NCBI GenBank assembly: GCA_024653845.1
Contig: JANLHA010000078.1
Coordinates: forward strand, 1-10,331
DNA length: 10,331 nucleotides
Direction: 5' to 3'
Origin: Candidatus Omnitrophota bacterium
Lineage (GTDB): Bacteria > Omnitrophota > Gorgyraeia > Zapsychrales > JANLHA01
Part shown: one piece after another, positions 1 to 6,285 of the stretch
Numbering within the stretch: the first letter of the stretch is position 1
How the letters are laid out: every line of letters begins with the position of its first letter
Made by a program: the position numbers and the translations under genes
Notes under the pieces: model-generated
What the model was told of the DNA's origin: nothing
The model's database searches: none
The model's input: only the letters and a program-made list of their open reading frames with translations

Positions 1-876
1 TTTGATTTCTTCATACTCTTTCTGTTCTCCGCCTCGATTCTGTTCAAGCTTTACAATATAGTATCCTGCGGGCCCCTTAACAACTCCGCTAACGCCTCCA
101 ACCTCCAAGGCCTGAACCGTGCTTTCCATTTGAGGAAAAGGAAATTGCGAAACATACCCTAGATCGCCTCCTTTTTGAGCCGTCTCGCTTTTTGACTTAT
201 TGGTCGCCATTTCTGCAAAATCTATGCCCTTGTAAAGATCAATCAAAATCTCTTTCGCCTTGGCTTCCTCATCGACGATAATCTCTCTAACTTTCCACTC
301 AATTGGCGAAATAAAATCTTGTTTATTGGCGTCATAATATTTTTTAGCATCTTCTTCTGTCACCTTGACCTGCTCTAAAATTTCCGTAACCATCTCTCTG
401 ACAAGAAGGGTTCGACGGAACTCTTCAACCGCATCTATCAAATCCTTGTTTTGATCTAACCCTTTATTGATCGCCTCCTGAACGAGCAACTGCTGACGAA
501 TCAATTCTTCCAAAACCAACTTGTTGGACTCGCGATCTTTAGGATCGTAATCCGGGACCATTTGTTTCAAAGCCTCTAGTCGCTCTTTGAATTCTGGAGC
601 GGTTAATGTCCAGTCTCCCACCCGAGCAAGAACGTCGCCCTGTAAGGATGTAGACATTTCTGAAGACTCTGTTTTTGCTGGACTTAAATTCGCTGATGGG
701 GACGGCGTTGGCGATAGAGGCGCTTTGGGCTCCGCAAGGATTGTTTTTGCCACAGGTTTTGTGCGAGATTGAAAGTAAGTCTTAAGGGTTTCTAGCTTTT
801 CACACCCAGCCAGAGTCAAAACGAACAAGAAAATCAATCCTATCGACAAATTTTGGGAAGGATACACTGCTCGCAA
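1..876 (-). CDS. Parvulin-like (PpiC/SurA family) lipoprotein, C-terminus cut by window edge
   Basis: 292 codons are visible and the frame stays open at the left edge. The chosen start is TTG at 876, because an AGGAG ribosome binding site sits just upstream (about 882-887) and the codon opens a short lipoprotein signal: a hydrophobic stretch at residues 10-23 and a lipobox L22-A-G-C25. A Pro/Ser/Ala-rich linker (about 40-75) follows, then a SurA-N-like helical region (about 80-190) and a parvulin domain (about 193-280) with GGDLGYV (237-242). The family folds or isomerises proline bonds in exported proteins; this one would be anchored to a membrane by its lipid and face the periplasm or cell surface. 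Oddly, the first domain histidine (usual HILV) is Glu198, and the late one (usual GYHI) is Tyr273, so chaperone activity is more likely than isomerase activity. GTG at 867 is an alternative start. The family is clear; the substrate is unknown. Confidence 0.85.
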   Translation of the reverse strand, partial: MRAVYPSQNLSIGLIFLFVLTLAGCEKLETLKTYFQSRTKPVAKTILAEPKAPLSPTPSPSANLSPAKTESSEMSTSLQGDVLARVGDWTLTAPEFKERLEALKQMVPDYDPKDRESNKLVLEELIRQQLLVQEAINKGLDQNKDLIDAVEEFRRTLLVREMVTEILEQVKVTEEDAKKYYDANKQDFISPIEWKVREIIVDEEAKAKEILIDLYKGIDFAEMATNKSKSETAQKGGDLGYVSQFPFPQMESTVQALEVGGVSGVVKGPAGYYIVKLEQNRGGEQKEYEEIK

Positions 877-906
877 AGATCACTCCTTTTTTAATACTTA
901 GGTTTC

Positions 907-935
907 AGTATACATGGGGCAAAGAAAAAAAACAA
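907..935 (-). promoter_or_regulatory. Candidate sigma-70 promoter for the parvulin-like lipoprotein gene
   Basis: Read on the minus strand, TTGTTT (930-935) and TATACT (907-912) are separated by exactly 17 bp. They lie in the 69-bp gap between the mdh stop and the lipoprotein start at 876. This would give a leader of roughly 25 nt carrying the AGGAG site. No terminator hairpin is visible after mdh, so read-through from the upstream operon is also possible. Called from sequence match alone. Confidence 0.45.
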
Positions 936-945
936 GTGGAAATCT

Positions 946-1926
946 TTATAATAAAACCTCAACAGCCCGACGCTCGTCGGTTAATTCATGGATCGTCTGA
1001 GCCAATTTTTCCTTTGCAAAGGCATTGTGCTCTAACCCCTCAACGATTTCCCAGTCTCCATTTTTAATTCGAATAGGATAGCCAAACATCAATCCCTTTT
1101 CGACCCCATAGCTCCCGTCCGATGACACCGCCACGGAAAAAAATTCACCATCCGGCGTTGGACTGGTCAAAGATTTAACCGTATCCACAACCGCATTGGC
1201 TGCCGACGCCGCAGAAGATGCGCCTCTCGCCTTAATTATAGCCGCACCTCTTTTTTGGACAGCTTCAATGAATGTGGTTTCTAACCAATTTTTATCCTTG
1301 ATGACCTCCACTGCGGGGCGGCCATCAATGGTTGCATGATAAAAATCAGGGTATTGCGTCGTCGAGTGGTTTCCCCAAATTGCCACATTCTTCACCGATG
1401 AAATTTTTGCTCCTGCCTTTTCAGCCAATTGAGCCACGGCTCGATTTTGGTCAAGCATTGTCATGGCAAAAAAATTACGAGGAGAAAGACGCTTCGCTAC
1501 CGATTTAGCAATATAGGCATTGGTATTACACGGATTCCCAACAACCAGCACTCGACAATGCGACTGAGCTTTTTCATCCAATGCCTTGCCTTGATCAATA
1601 AAAATCCCGCCATTGATTTTTAAAAGATCTGAGCGCTCCATTCCCTCCTTACGAGGCACGCTTCCAATCAACAAGGCCCAATCCACACCATCAAAAGCCT
1701 GACGAGGATCTGACGTCGCTGTTATGGATTCAAGCAAAGGAAACGCACAATCCTGCAACTCCATCACGACCCCTTTGAGCGCAGGTAGAGCCCTTTCTAA
1801 TTCTAACAAATGCAAATGAATTGGCGTGTGCGAACCAAACATTTCTCCGGAGGCAATACGAAAAAGCAGTGCGTATCCAATTTGTCCTGCGGCTCCCGTG
1901 ACGGCAACACGAACAGAAGGATTCAT
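946..1926 (-). CDS. mdh: NAD-dependent malate dehydrogenase
   Basis: This cytoplasmic TCA-cycle enzyme interconverts malate and oxaloacetate with NAD. The 326 residues match the usual length of the cytosolic-type MDH group. The Rossmann glycine motif GAAGQIG is at 11-17, and Glu42 at the end of the second strand suits NAD rather than NADP. The mobile loop PRKEGMER (91-98) carries substrate-binding arginines Arg92 and Arg98. GNPCNTNA is at 130-137. The catalytic Asp159 and substrate Arg162 are in LDQNR, and the proton-relay His187 is in GNHSTTQ, so all key residues are present. From memory, the sequence most resembles Legionella- and Chlamydia-type MDH. The ATG follows GAGGAA at a good distance. 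The gene starts 12 bp after rplT, so it is probably the last gene of the thrS-infC-rpmI-rplT transcript, an unusual partner for ribosomal genes. Confidence 0.95.
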   Translation of the reverse strand: MNPSVRVAVTGAAGQIGYALLFRIASGEMFGSHTPIHLHLLELERALPALKGVVMELQDCAFPLLESITATSDPRQAFDGVDWALLIGSVPRKEGMERSDLLKINGGIFIDQGKALDEKAQSHCRVLVVGNPCNTNAYIAKSVAKRLSPRNFFAMTMLDQNRAVAQLAEKAGAKISSVKNVAIWGNHSTTQYPDFYHATIDGRPAVEVIKDKNWLETTFIEAVQKRGAAIIKARGASSAASAANAVVDTVKSLTSPTPDGEFFSVAVSSDGSYGVEKGLMFGYPIRIKNGDWEIVEGLEHNAFAKEKLAQTIHELTDERRAVEVLL

Positions 1927-1938
1927 AGTTTTCCTCGT

Positions 1939-2292
1939 TTATTTTTGTTGCTTAGCCAGCTCAACCAATTTGCCAAATGCTTGCGGGGATTGAATCGCTA
2001 AATTTGATAACACTTTTCGATCCAAAACCACTCCTGCCGTTGTCAATCCCTTGATGAATCGGCTGTAAGAAACGCCTAGCTCCCGGCAAGCTGCGTTGAT
2101 GCGCACGATCCAAAGATTTCGATATAATCGTTTTTTAACTTTGCGATCACGGTAAGCATAAGCAGCGCCTTTGGTCAAGGAACGCTTGGCCTGGACAAAG
2201 TGCTTGCTGCGATGTCCAAATTGTCCTTTGGTTTGTTTAAGGACACGCTTGTGTCTTTTGTGTCGTGTAACTGAAGAACTAACTCGTACCAT
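1939..2292 (-). CDS. rplT: 50S ribosomal protein L20
   Basis: L20 is an early-assembly 23S rRNA-binding protein of the large subunit. The 117 residues match the usual size. The basic N-terminal tail, rich in Arg, Lys and His, is followed by the family signatures AYAYRDRKVKKR (about 44-55), LWIVRINAACRE (about 60-71) and GVSYSRFI (about 73-80), then LDRKVLSNLA near the C-terminus. The ATG has an ideal ribosome binding site, AAGGAGG, about 10 nt upstream. That site lies inside the end of rpmI, and the two reading frames overlap by 14 nt, so translation of L35 and L20 is probably coupled. In several bacteria L20 represses its own operon by binding the mRNA; I see no clear operator copy here. Confidence 0.98.
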   Translation of the reverse strand: MVRVSSSVTRHKRHKRVLKQTKGQFGHRSKHFVQAKRSLTKGAAYAYRDRKVKKRLYRNLWIVRINAACRELGVSYSRFIKGLTTAGVVLDRKVLSNLAIQSPQAFGKLVELAKQQK

Positions 2293-2482
2293 ACGGCAAC
2301 AACCTCCTTACTCTCTTTGCATCTGACGGTGAAAGATATCCGCTGCGTCGCAGCTGTCTTTTAAGTTTGCGCGTTTTCTTTCCTAAGACGTGGCCTCTTC
2401 CGGCGTTGCGCTTTTTGATCTTGCCGGATTTGGTCAACCGGAATCGCTTTGCTACCGATCGGTTGGTTTTAAGTTTTGGCAT
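2279..2482 (-). CDS. rpmI: 50S ribosomal protein L35
   Basis: This is a small, very basic protein of the large ribosomal subunit. It has 67 residues, beginning MPKLKTNRSVAKRF, the standard L35 opening, then KIKKRNAGRGH and the C-terminal LLPYG. An upstream in-frame ATG at 2491 would add three residues, but AAGGAAGG directly abuts that codon. The same site is about 9 nt from the ATG at 2482, which is therefore the better start and also matches family N-termini. The gene lies 47 bp after infC and overlaps rplT by 14 nt, in the classical infC-rpmI-rplT order. Confidence 0.97.
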   Translation of the reverse strand: MPKLKTNRSVAKRFRLTKSGKIKKRNAGRGHVLGKKTRKLKRQLRRSGYLSPSDAKRVRRLLPYGTS

Positions 2483-2529
2483 CTCGCCCATCCTTCCTTA
2501 AAAACGTTTCGACGATCAATCCTCGATTT

Positions 2530-3048
2530 TTACTGTTTATCTGCCAAAGGCGCAATCATGACCGACATGACACGGCCTTCCATAACAGATGGTTTTTCCA
2601 CCTGGCCATGAGGAGCGATTTCTTCGATGAATCGATCCAACACTTTTTGGCCAAGATCCTTATAAGCCACTTCTCGCCCACGAAAAAACAGATTGATTTT
2701 AACTTTGTCCTTTTTCTCTAAAAAAGAAACGGCTTGCCGCAACTTGATTTGGAAATCATTCTCATCGATGTGTGGCTTGATTCGGATCTGCTTCAACTGT
2801 GCGACATGCTGACTTCGCTTAACTCGACGCTCTTTTTTTTCTTGGTCGTACTTATATTTACTAAAATCCATGATACGACAGACTGGCGGCGTTGCCGTTG
2901 GAGCCACCTCGACGAGGTCAAGCTCGCTTTCTTGTGCCAGTTCTAATGCCCGCTTAATGACAACAACCCCCAATTGTTCAGAATTGGGTCCAATCACGCG
3001 AACTTCGGGGCATCGGATACGCTCATTGACTCGAATATACTTTTGAAT
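2530..3048 (-). CDS. infC: Translation initiation factor IF-3, AUU start
   Basis: IF-3 binds the 30S subunit, blocks premature 50S joining and checks the start codon and initiator tRNA. From the AUU codon at 3048 the protein has 172 residues, the normal size. It opens close to the N-domain signature YIRVNERIR (4-12) and EVRVI, has a basic linker after PPVCRIMDFSKYKY (about 54-67), and a C-domain with KINLFFRGRE and a final EGRVMSVM. A longer frame opens at GTG 3111, but that start overlaps thrS and has no ribosome binding site. The AUU has GGAGGT seven nt upstream (3056-3061) and gives the family N-terminus. AUU initiation is known for IF-3 in other bacteria and lets the factor repress its own translation. 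The signature has Ser where FG(K/N) is usual. Confidence 0.96.
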   Translation of the reverse strand: MQKYIRVNERIRCPEVRVIGPNSEQLGVVVIKRALELAQESELDLVEVAPTATPPVCRIMDFSKYKYDQEKKERRVKRSQHVAQLKQIRIKPHIDENDFQIKLRQAVSFLEKKDKVKINLFFRGREVAYKDLGQKVLDRFIEEIAPHGQVEKPSVMEGRVMSVMIAPLADKQ

Positions 3049-3054
3049 AACAAC

Positions 3055-3061
3055 CACCTCC
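3055..3061 (-). promoter_or_regulatory. Ribosome binding site that fixes the AUU start of infC
   Basis: GGAGGTG on the minus strand is fully complementary to the 16S rRNA 3' end. It lies seven nt before ATT at 3046-3048, within the 34-bp gap after the thrS stop. No ATG, GTG or TTG sits at a comparable distance. A strong site paired with a rare start codon is the arrangement seen in autoregulated infC genes. Confidence 0.8.
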
Positions 3062-3082
3062 CTCTGCGATGAATACGGCTCT

Positions 3083-4819
3083 TTAATTTTTATCTTTTCG
3101 CTGAACTTCACCTAAAACTTTTTGCTGAAAATCCTCGAAAGGCATTGTTCCCAGATCTCCGGCTCCATAACGTCGGACAGCGACCTGTCGAGAAGACACC
3201 TCTTTATCCCCAACAACCAAGAGATACGGTATTTTTTTGGTCGTTCCTTCTCGAATTTTTTTCCCTAAGCTTTCATTACGAGAGTCAATTATAACCCGCA
3301 AATTTTGTTTTTGTAAAATTTCTTTAAGCTCTTGAGAAAAAGCAACGTGCCCATCCCCCACAGGAAGAATTCCCACCTGGACCGGCGCTAACCACGCAGG
3401 GAACGCGCCCGCATAATGCTCAATCAAAGTTCCAACAAAACGCTCGATGCTTCCTAAAATTGCACGATGAATCATGATCGGGCGGGATTCTTTGCCCTCT
3501 TCGTTCACATATTTCATATCAAATCGTTGCGGCAAAGAAAAATCACACTGCACGGTTGCACACTGCCAAGATCGACCCAGAGCATCCTTGAGCTTGATAT
3601 CAATTTTAGGTCCGTAGAACGCGCCTTCGCCTTCGTGAATCTGATATTTCAAGGATCTCTCCTTCAAAGAATCTTCGAGGGCTTTGGTTGCCACATCCCA
3701 GTCTTCGAGCTGACCGATATATTTTTCCGGACGCGTACTCAATTCAATTTCCAAATTGTCGAACCCAAAGTCTTTCATCACATCAAAGACAAAATCCAAG
3801 ACCTGAACGACTTCTGGCTGGATCTGATCCCGACGACAAAAGATGTGGGCGTCGTCTTGAGTGAACCCGCGAACACGCAACAACCCGTGCAACACACCGG
3901 CTTTTTCTTGACGATAAACTGTACCCAACTCAAAATATCGAATCGGCAACTCCCGATACGAACGTGTCTTCGCTTTATAAATCAGGATATGCCCCGGGCA
4001 ATTCATGGGCTTGACTGCATACTCTTCCTCATCAACCTTGAAGTAATACATGTTCTCGCGATAATGTTCTGCGTGTCCACTTTCTTCCCAGAGCTTGCCT
4101 TTTAAAATGTGCGGCGTCATCACGAATTCGTATCCTCGACGAAGATGTTGCTCGCGCACATAGTCTTCGATCACCTTGCGCAAAATGGCCCCCGAGGGAT
4201 GATAAAAAACGAGTCCGGCCCCAGCGACGTCATGATGAATATGAAAAAGATCGAGTTGCGTTCCCAATTTGCGATGATCGCGTTTTTCAGCTTCTTCACG
4301 CAAACGCAAAAATTCTTTCAGCTCTTCTTTGGAAAAAAAACACGTGCCATAAATTCGCTGTAGCATCGGATTGTGTTCATCGCCCCTCCAATACGCTCCT
4401 GCCACCGACAAAAGTTTAAACCCTTTGATCAGCCCGGCGCTCGGCACATGCGGCCCCTTACACAAATCTAAAAATTCATCACCCGTCTTATAAATCGAAA
4501 CCGTTTGATCTGGCAATCCCTCGATCAGCTCAACCTTGTAATCTTCGTGCATGTCTCGAAACAGATTGATCGCCTCATTTCGATCCATCGATGACTGGAC
4601 AAACGACGGATTGCGATTGATGATCTTCTGCATCCGCTCTTCGATCTTTTTCAAATCCTCGTCGGTAAACGGCTCTTTCTTATCAAAATCATAATAAAAC
4701 CCATTTTCAATCGCGGGCCCGATCGTAACCTTGGTATCCGGCCAAAGCTCCTTAACCGCCTGCGCCATCACGTGTGAACAACTGTGACGCAATTTATCAA
4801 GATCTGTTTTGTATTCCAT
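3083..4819 (-). CDS. thrS: Threonyl-tRNA synthetase lacking the TGS domain
   Basis: This enzyme charges tRNA-Thr with threonine. It has 578 residues against about 640 in E. coli because the N-terminal TGS domain is absent: the protein opens directly into the N2 editing domain, with HSCSH (12-16) and LDLCKGPH (Cys120, His124) as editing-site residues. The class II core carries the zinc ligands Cys274 (MNCPGH), His325 (DDAHIFC) and His451 (IHRAILGS). Motif 2 is near YRQEKAG and RVRGFTQ (302-320), and motif 3 is around 451-463. A C-terminal anticodon-binding domain (about 480-578) contains DSRNESLGKKIREG. Only about 30 bp separate the ATG from tRNA-Val, so no missing N-terminus can be hidden upstream. 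The ribosome binding site is a loose purine run. The enzyme looks fully active. Confidence 0.97.
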   Translation of the reverse strand: MEYKTDLDKLRHSCSHVMAQAVKELWPDTKVTIGPAIENGFYYDFDKKEPFTDEDLKKIEERMQKIINRNPSFVQSSMDRNEAINLFRDMHEDYKVELIEGLPDQTVSIYKTGDEFLDLCKGPHVPSAGLIKGFKLLSVAGAYWRGDEHNPMLQRIYGTCFFSKEELKEFLRLREEAEKRDHRKLGTQLDLFHIHHDVAGAGLVFYHPSGAILRKVIEDYVREQHLRRGYEFVMTPHILKGKLWEESGHAEHYRENMYYFKVDEEEYAVKPMNCPGHILIYKAKTRSYRELPIRYFELGTVYRQEKAGVLHGLLRVRGFTQDDAHIFCRRDQIQPEVVQVLDFVFDVMKDFGFDNLEIELSTRPEKYIGQLEDWDVATKALEDSLKERSLKYQIHEGEGAFYGPKIDIKLKDALGRSWQCATVQCDFSLPQRFDMKYVNEEGKESRPIMIHRAILGSIERFVGTLIEHYAGAFPAWLAPVQVGILPVGDGHVAFSQELKEILQKQNLRVIIDSRNESLGKKIREGTTKKIPYLLVVGDKEVSSRQVAVRRYGAGDLGTMPFEDFQQKVLGEVQRKDKN

Positions 4820-4850
4820 CTTCTTTCTTCTTTTATTCCGACGACAAATA

Positions 4851-4927
4851 TGGTGGACCCGACAAGACTCGAACTTGTGACCTTTTCCATGTCAAGGAAA
4901 CGCTCTAACCAACTGAGCTACGGGTCC
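4851..4927 (-). tRNA. tRNA-Val, anticodon GAC
   Basis: A complete cloverleaf can be folded on the minus strand. The 7-bp acceptor stem pairs GGACCCG with CGGGTCC, the discriminator is A73, and the 3' CCA is encoded (4851-4853). The anticodon stem TTTCC/GGAAA encloses loop TTGACAT, giving GAC, which reads GUC (valine). The T-arm contains GTTCGAGTC. It is the last of three tRNA genes and stops 31 bp before thrS, so it may be cut from the thrS leader. Confidence 0.97.
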
Positions 4928-4957
4928 GAAATTTATCAATTTTAAAATGCATCAACA

Positions 4958-5040
4958 TGGGCAAGGTGGGAATCGAACCCACACGACCTTACGGTCACAG
5001 GATTTTAAGTCCTGCGTGTATGCCATTCCACCACTTGCCC
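4958..5040 (-). tRNA. tRNA-Leu, anticodon UAA
   Basis: The acceptor stem pairs GGGCAAG with CTTGCCC, with discriminator A73 as expected for leucine. The anticodon stem CAGGA/TCCTG encloses loop CTTAAAA, giving TAA, which reads UUA. A long variable arm (TGACC...GGTCG) marks it as a class II tRNA. The T-arm has GTTCGAATC. No CCA is encoded (the next bases read TGT), so the tail must be added by CCA-adding enzyme. Confidence 0.97.
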
Positions 5041-5071
5041 ACTGATATTTGCATATTGCAGCCAAATTTTA

Positions 5072-5143
5072 AGGCGTGGAGCGGATTTGAACCGCTGCAT
5101 AGTGGTTTTGCAGACCACTGCCTTACCACTTGGCTACCACGCC
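5072..5143 (-). tRNA. tRNA-Cys, anticodon GCA
   Basis: The acceptor stem pairs GGCGTGG with CCACGCC. The discriminator is U73, the main identity base for cysteinyl-tRNA synthetase. The anticodon stem GTGGT/ACCAC encloses loop CTGCAAA, giving GCA (cysteine). The T-arm has GTTCAAATC. The CCA is not encoded (the next bases are TAA). It is the first tRNA of the cluster, 56 bp after coaC; no convincing own promoter was found. Confidence 0.97.
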
Positions 5144-5170
5144 AGACTTAAAATGAAAACTTCCTTCCTC

Positions 5171-5193
5171 TCGAGCCGCATAAATGCGGACGA
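5171..5193 (-). other. Hairpin between coaC and the tRNA cluster
   Basis: CCGCA and TGCGG pair around a TTTA loop, extended by TCG/CGA across a small internal loop. No U-run follows, so it is not a standard intrinsic terminator. It could protect the coaC mRNA end or mark an RNA processing point ahead of the tRNAs. This is an inference from base pairing only. Confidence 0.35.
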
Positions 5194-5199
5194 AAGCAA

Positions 5200-5772
5200 T
5201 CACTTTTTCTTCGCCACGGTTTCTGCAACCGCTTTAACAATATCATCGATCTCAGCGAGGTGCCCTTCTCCAAAAGAACCACATGCCAAATGCCCCTTCA
5301 CGGGCTCAATCAATCGTGTGCCAAATTTTTTAAGCTTTTTAAAATTCTCCTGAACAAAAGGATGCGCATACATTTGGTCATTCATTGCCGGGGCTAACAA
5401 AATCGGAGCGCGCGTGGCTAAAAATGTCGTTGTTATCAAATCATCCGCAATGCCTTGGGCCAATTTCCCGACGATATTCGCTGTCGCGGGAGCAACCAAA
5501 AACACATCCGCATGTTGCGCCAGCCAAATGTGACTCAACGGCTCGGACTCTTGCAGCCAATTTCCCGACGAACGATAAACTTTTTCGCCGGAAAGACTCC
5601 CCAGCGTCAAAGGCGAAATGAAATCTTCAGCCTCCTTCGTCATCAAAACAAAAACGCGAACATCGTAGGAACGGAATTTGCCTTGAGGATCTCGAAGTCG
5701 ACGAATGAGATCTCCGGCCTTATAAGCCGCAATGCTACCCGTCACACCCAGAACAATATGAAGAGTTTTCAT
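5200..5772 (-). CDS. coaC: Phosphopantothenoylcysteine decarboxylase (CoaC-only flavoprotein)
   Basis: This FMN enzyme decarboxylates 4'-phospho-N-pantothenoylcysteine to 4'-phosphopantetheine in coenzyme A synthesis. It has 190 residues. The flavin-binding start is GVTGSIAAYK (9-18). Catalytic His81 is in LSHIWL, VAPATANIVGKLAQGIADD is at 93-111, PAMN at 128-131 has substrate-binding Asn131, and the active-site flap LACGSFGEG has Cys164. All key residues are present. In most bacteria this domain is fused to the synthetase CoaB in a roughly 400-residue protein; here the frame ends cleanly after the decarboxylase and the next features are tRNAs, so CoaB must be elsewhere or replaced. The gene starts 3 bp after rpoZ, with AGGG upstream. 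The yicC-gmk-rpoZ-coaC order is widely conserved. A relative acting on another peptidyl-cysteine is possible but less likely. Confidence 0.9.
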   Translation of the reverse strand: MKTLHIVLGVTGSIAAYKAGDLIRRLRDPQGKFRSYDVRVFVLMTKEAEDFISPLTLGSLSGEKVYRSSGNWLQESEPLSHIWLAQHADVFLVAPATANIVGKLAQGIADDLITTTFLATRAPILLAPAMNDQMYAHPFVQENFKKLKKFGTRLIEPVKGHLACGSFGEGHLAEIDDIVKAVAETVAKKK

Positions 5773-5775
5773 GCC

Positions 5776-6045
5776 TTACCCTGCGCTCACCTGAACTTCT
5801 TCGGCGCTTTCTTTGCGAACGCTTGGCTTAGTTGGCTTGAATTGATCCGCAAAATCTTTTAAAACAACCTTGCCCGCCTTGATTTCTTCCAACGCCACAG
5901 TTGCCACTTTTTCAATCGCGTGAAGCTCGACCAGCTTTGGTTTTCCGTCGGCCAACTCGGCGGCCCGCTGTGCAGCCAAGCGCACCAATTTATAAATGCT
6001 GCCGCCTGTTTTCGGAAGAAGATTTTCAAGAGGTGGATATGCCAT
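5776..6045 (-). CDS. rpoZ: RNA polymerase omega subunit
   Basis: Omega is the small RNA polymerase subunit that helps fold and hold beta-prime. The 89 residues suit the family. The core pattern is visible: PPLENLLPK (4-12), SIYKLVRLAAQRAAEL (16-31) and a later TVALEEIKAGKV (about 49-60). The last 20 or so residues are a charged tail of little conservation. The ATG follows AAAGGAG by 8 nt. The gene has its own promoter and a leader of about 135 nt, and is tightly followed by coaC. Confidence 0.93.
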   Translation of the reverse strand: MAYPPLENLLPKTGGSIYKLVRLAAQRAAELADGKPKLVELHAIEKVATVALEEIKAGKVVLKDFADQFKPTKPSVRKESAEEVQVSAG

Positions 6046-6180
6046 TAGCTATGCTCCTTTGATTGCCCTCAGCGCCAAATCGTGGCGAACTCGAGGAATA
6101 CGTCTAAACCGACACCTTGATGCTCTGCACCAAGAAAATATCGGGGATTGATTTTTAGGTACTTAAAGGCTCATTATAGA
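6046..6180 (-). promoter_or_regulatory. Structured 5' leader of rpoZ
   Basis: Between the promoter and rpoZ lie about 135 nt with no convincing reading frame. Two hairpins are visible. The first (6109-6144) pairs CTTGGTGC with GCATCAAG around a 3-nt loop, closed again by CCGA/TCGG. The second (6073-6087) pairs CGCCA with TGGCG around CGATT. The ribosome binding site AAAGGAG is close to the start codon. I do not recognise a known riboswitch. It may be a regulatory or stability element. Confidence 0.4.
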
Positions 6181-6186
6181 GGTCTT

Positions 6187-6215
6187 TATATATCATGGAG
6201 CGCCCATTTTGTCAA
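6187..6215 (-). promoter_or_regulatory. Sigma-70 promoter for rpoZ-coaC
   Basis: On the minus strand a perfect -35 TTGACA (6210-6215) is followed after exactly 17 bp by TATATA (6187-6192). It begins about 20 bp after the gmk terminator's U-tract. A TATAAT at 6173-6178 lies downstream but has no matching -35. Transcription should start near 6180. Confidence 0.8.
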
Positions 6216-6237
6216 TTTCTTATTCTCAACAGGCGTC

Positions 6238-6282
6238 AAAAAATAAAAAGGCGGTGACAACCTAAGCCGGCTGCCAACCACC
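6238..6282 (-). terminator. Strong intrinsic terminator after gmk
   Basis: Starting about 3 nt after the gmk stop, the minus strand forms a long hairpin. An outer 6-bp stem pairs GGTGGT with ACCGCC, then one bulged T, then a 7-bp inner stem pairs GGCAGCC with GGTTGTC (with G-U pairs), closed by loop GGCTTA. The run TTTTTATTTTTT (6238-6249) follows directly. It ends the jag-parAB-ndk-yicC-gmk transcript. Confidence 0.88.
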
Positions 6283-6285
6283 TGA

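Noticed and set aside
2530..3111. GTG at 3111 as the infC start
   Set aside because: It overlaps thrS by 29 bp, lacks a ribosome binding site and adds 21 residues not seen in IF-3; the AUU at 3048 fits far better.
3467..4105. 212-codon plus-strand frame
   Set aside because: It lies wholly antisense to thrS, whose protein is unmistakable; the translation has no recognisable domain and no good ribosome binding site.
4341..4346. CACGTG copies at 4341, 4769, 6358 and 8155 as parS sites
   Set aside because: They share only the six-base core; none has the TTY...GAAGAT flanks of the sites near parA, and all lie inside unrelated genes.
5171..5193. Hairpin after coaC as an intrinsic terminator
   Set aside because: The stem is short and no U-run follows on the minus strand.
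5144..5199. Own promoter for the tRNA cluster
   Set aside because: No -35/-10 pair with acceptable spacing was found before tRNA-Cys; read-through from rpoZ-coaC remains the simpler reading.
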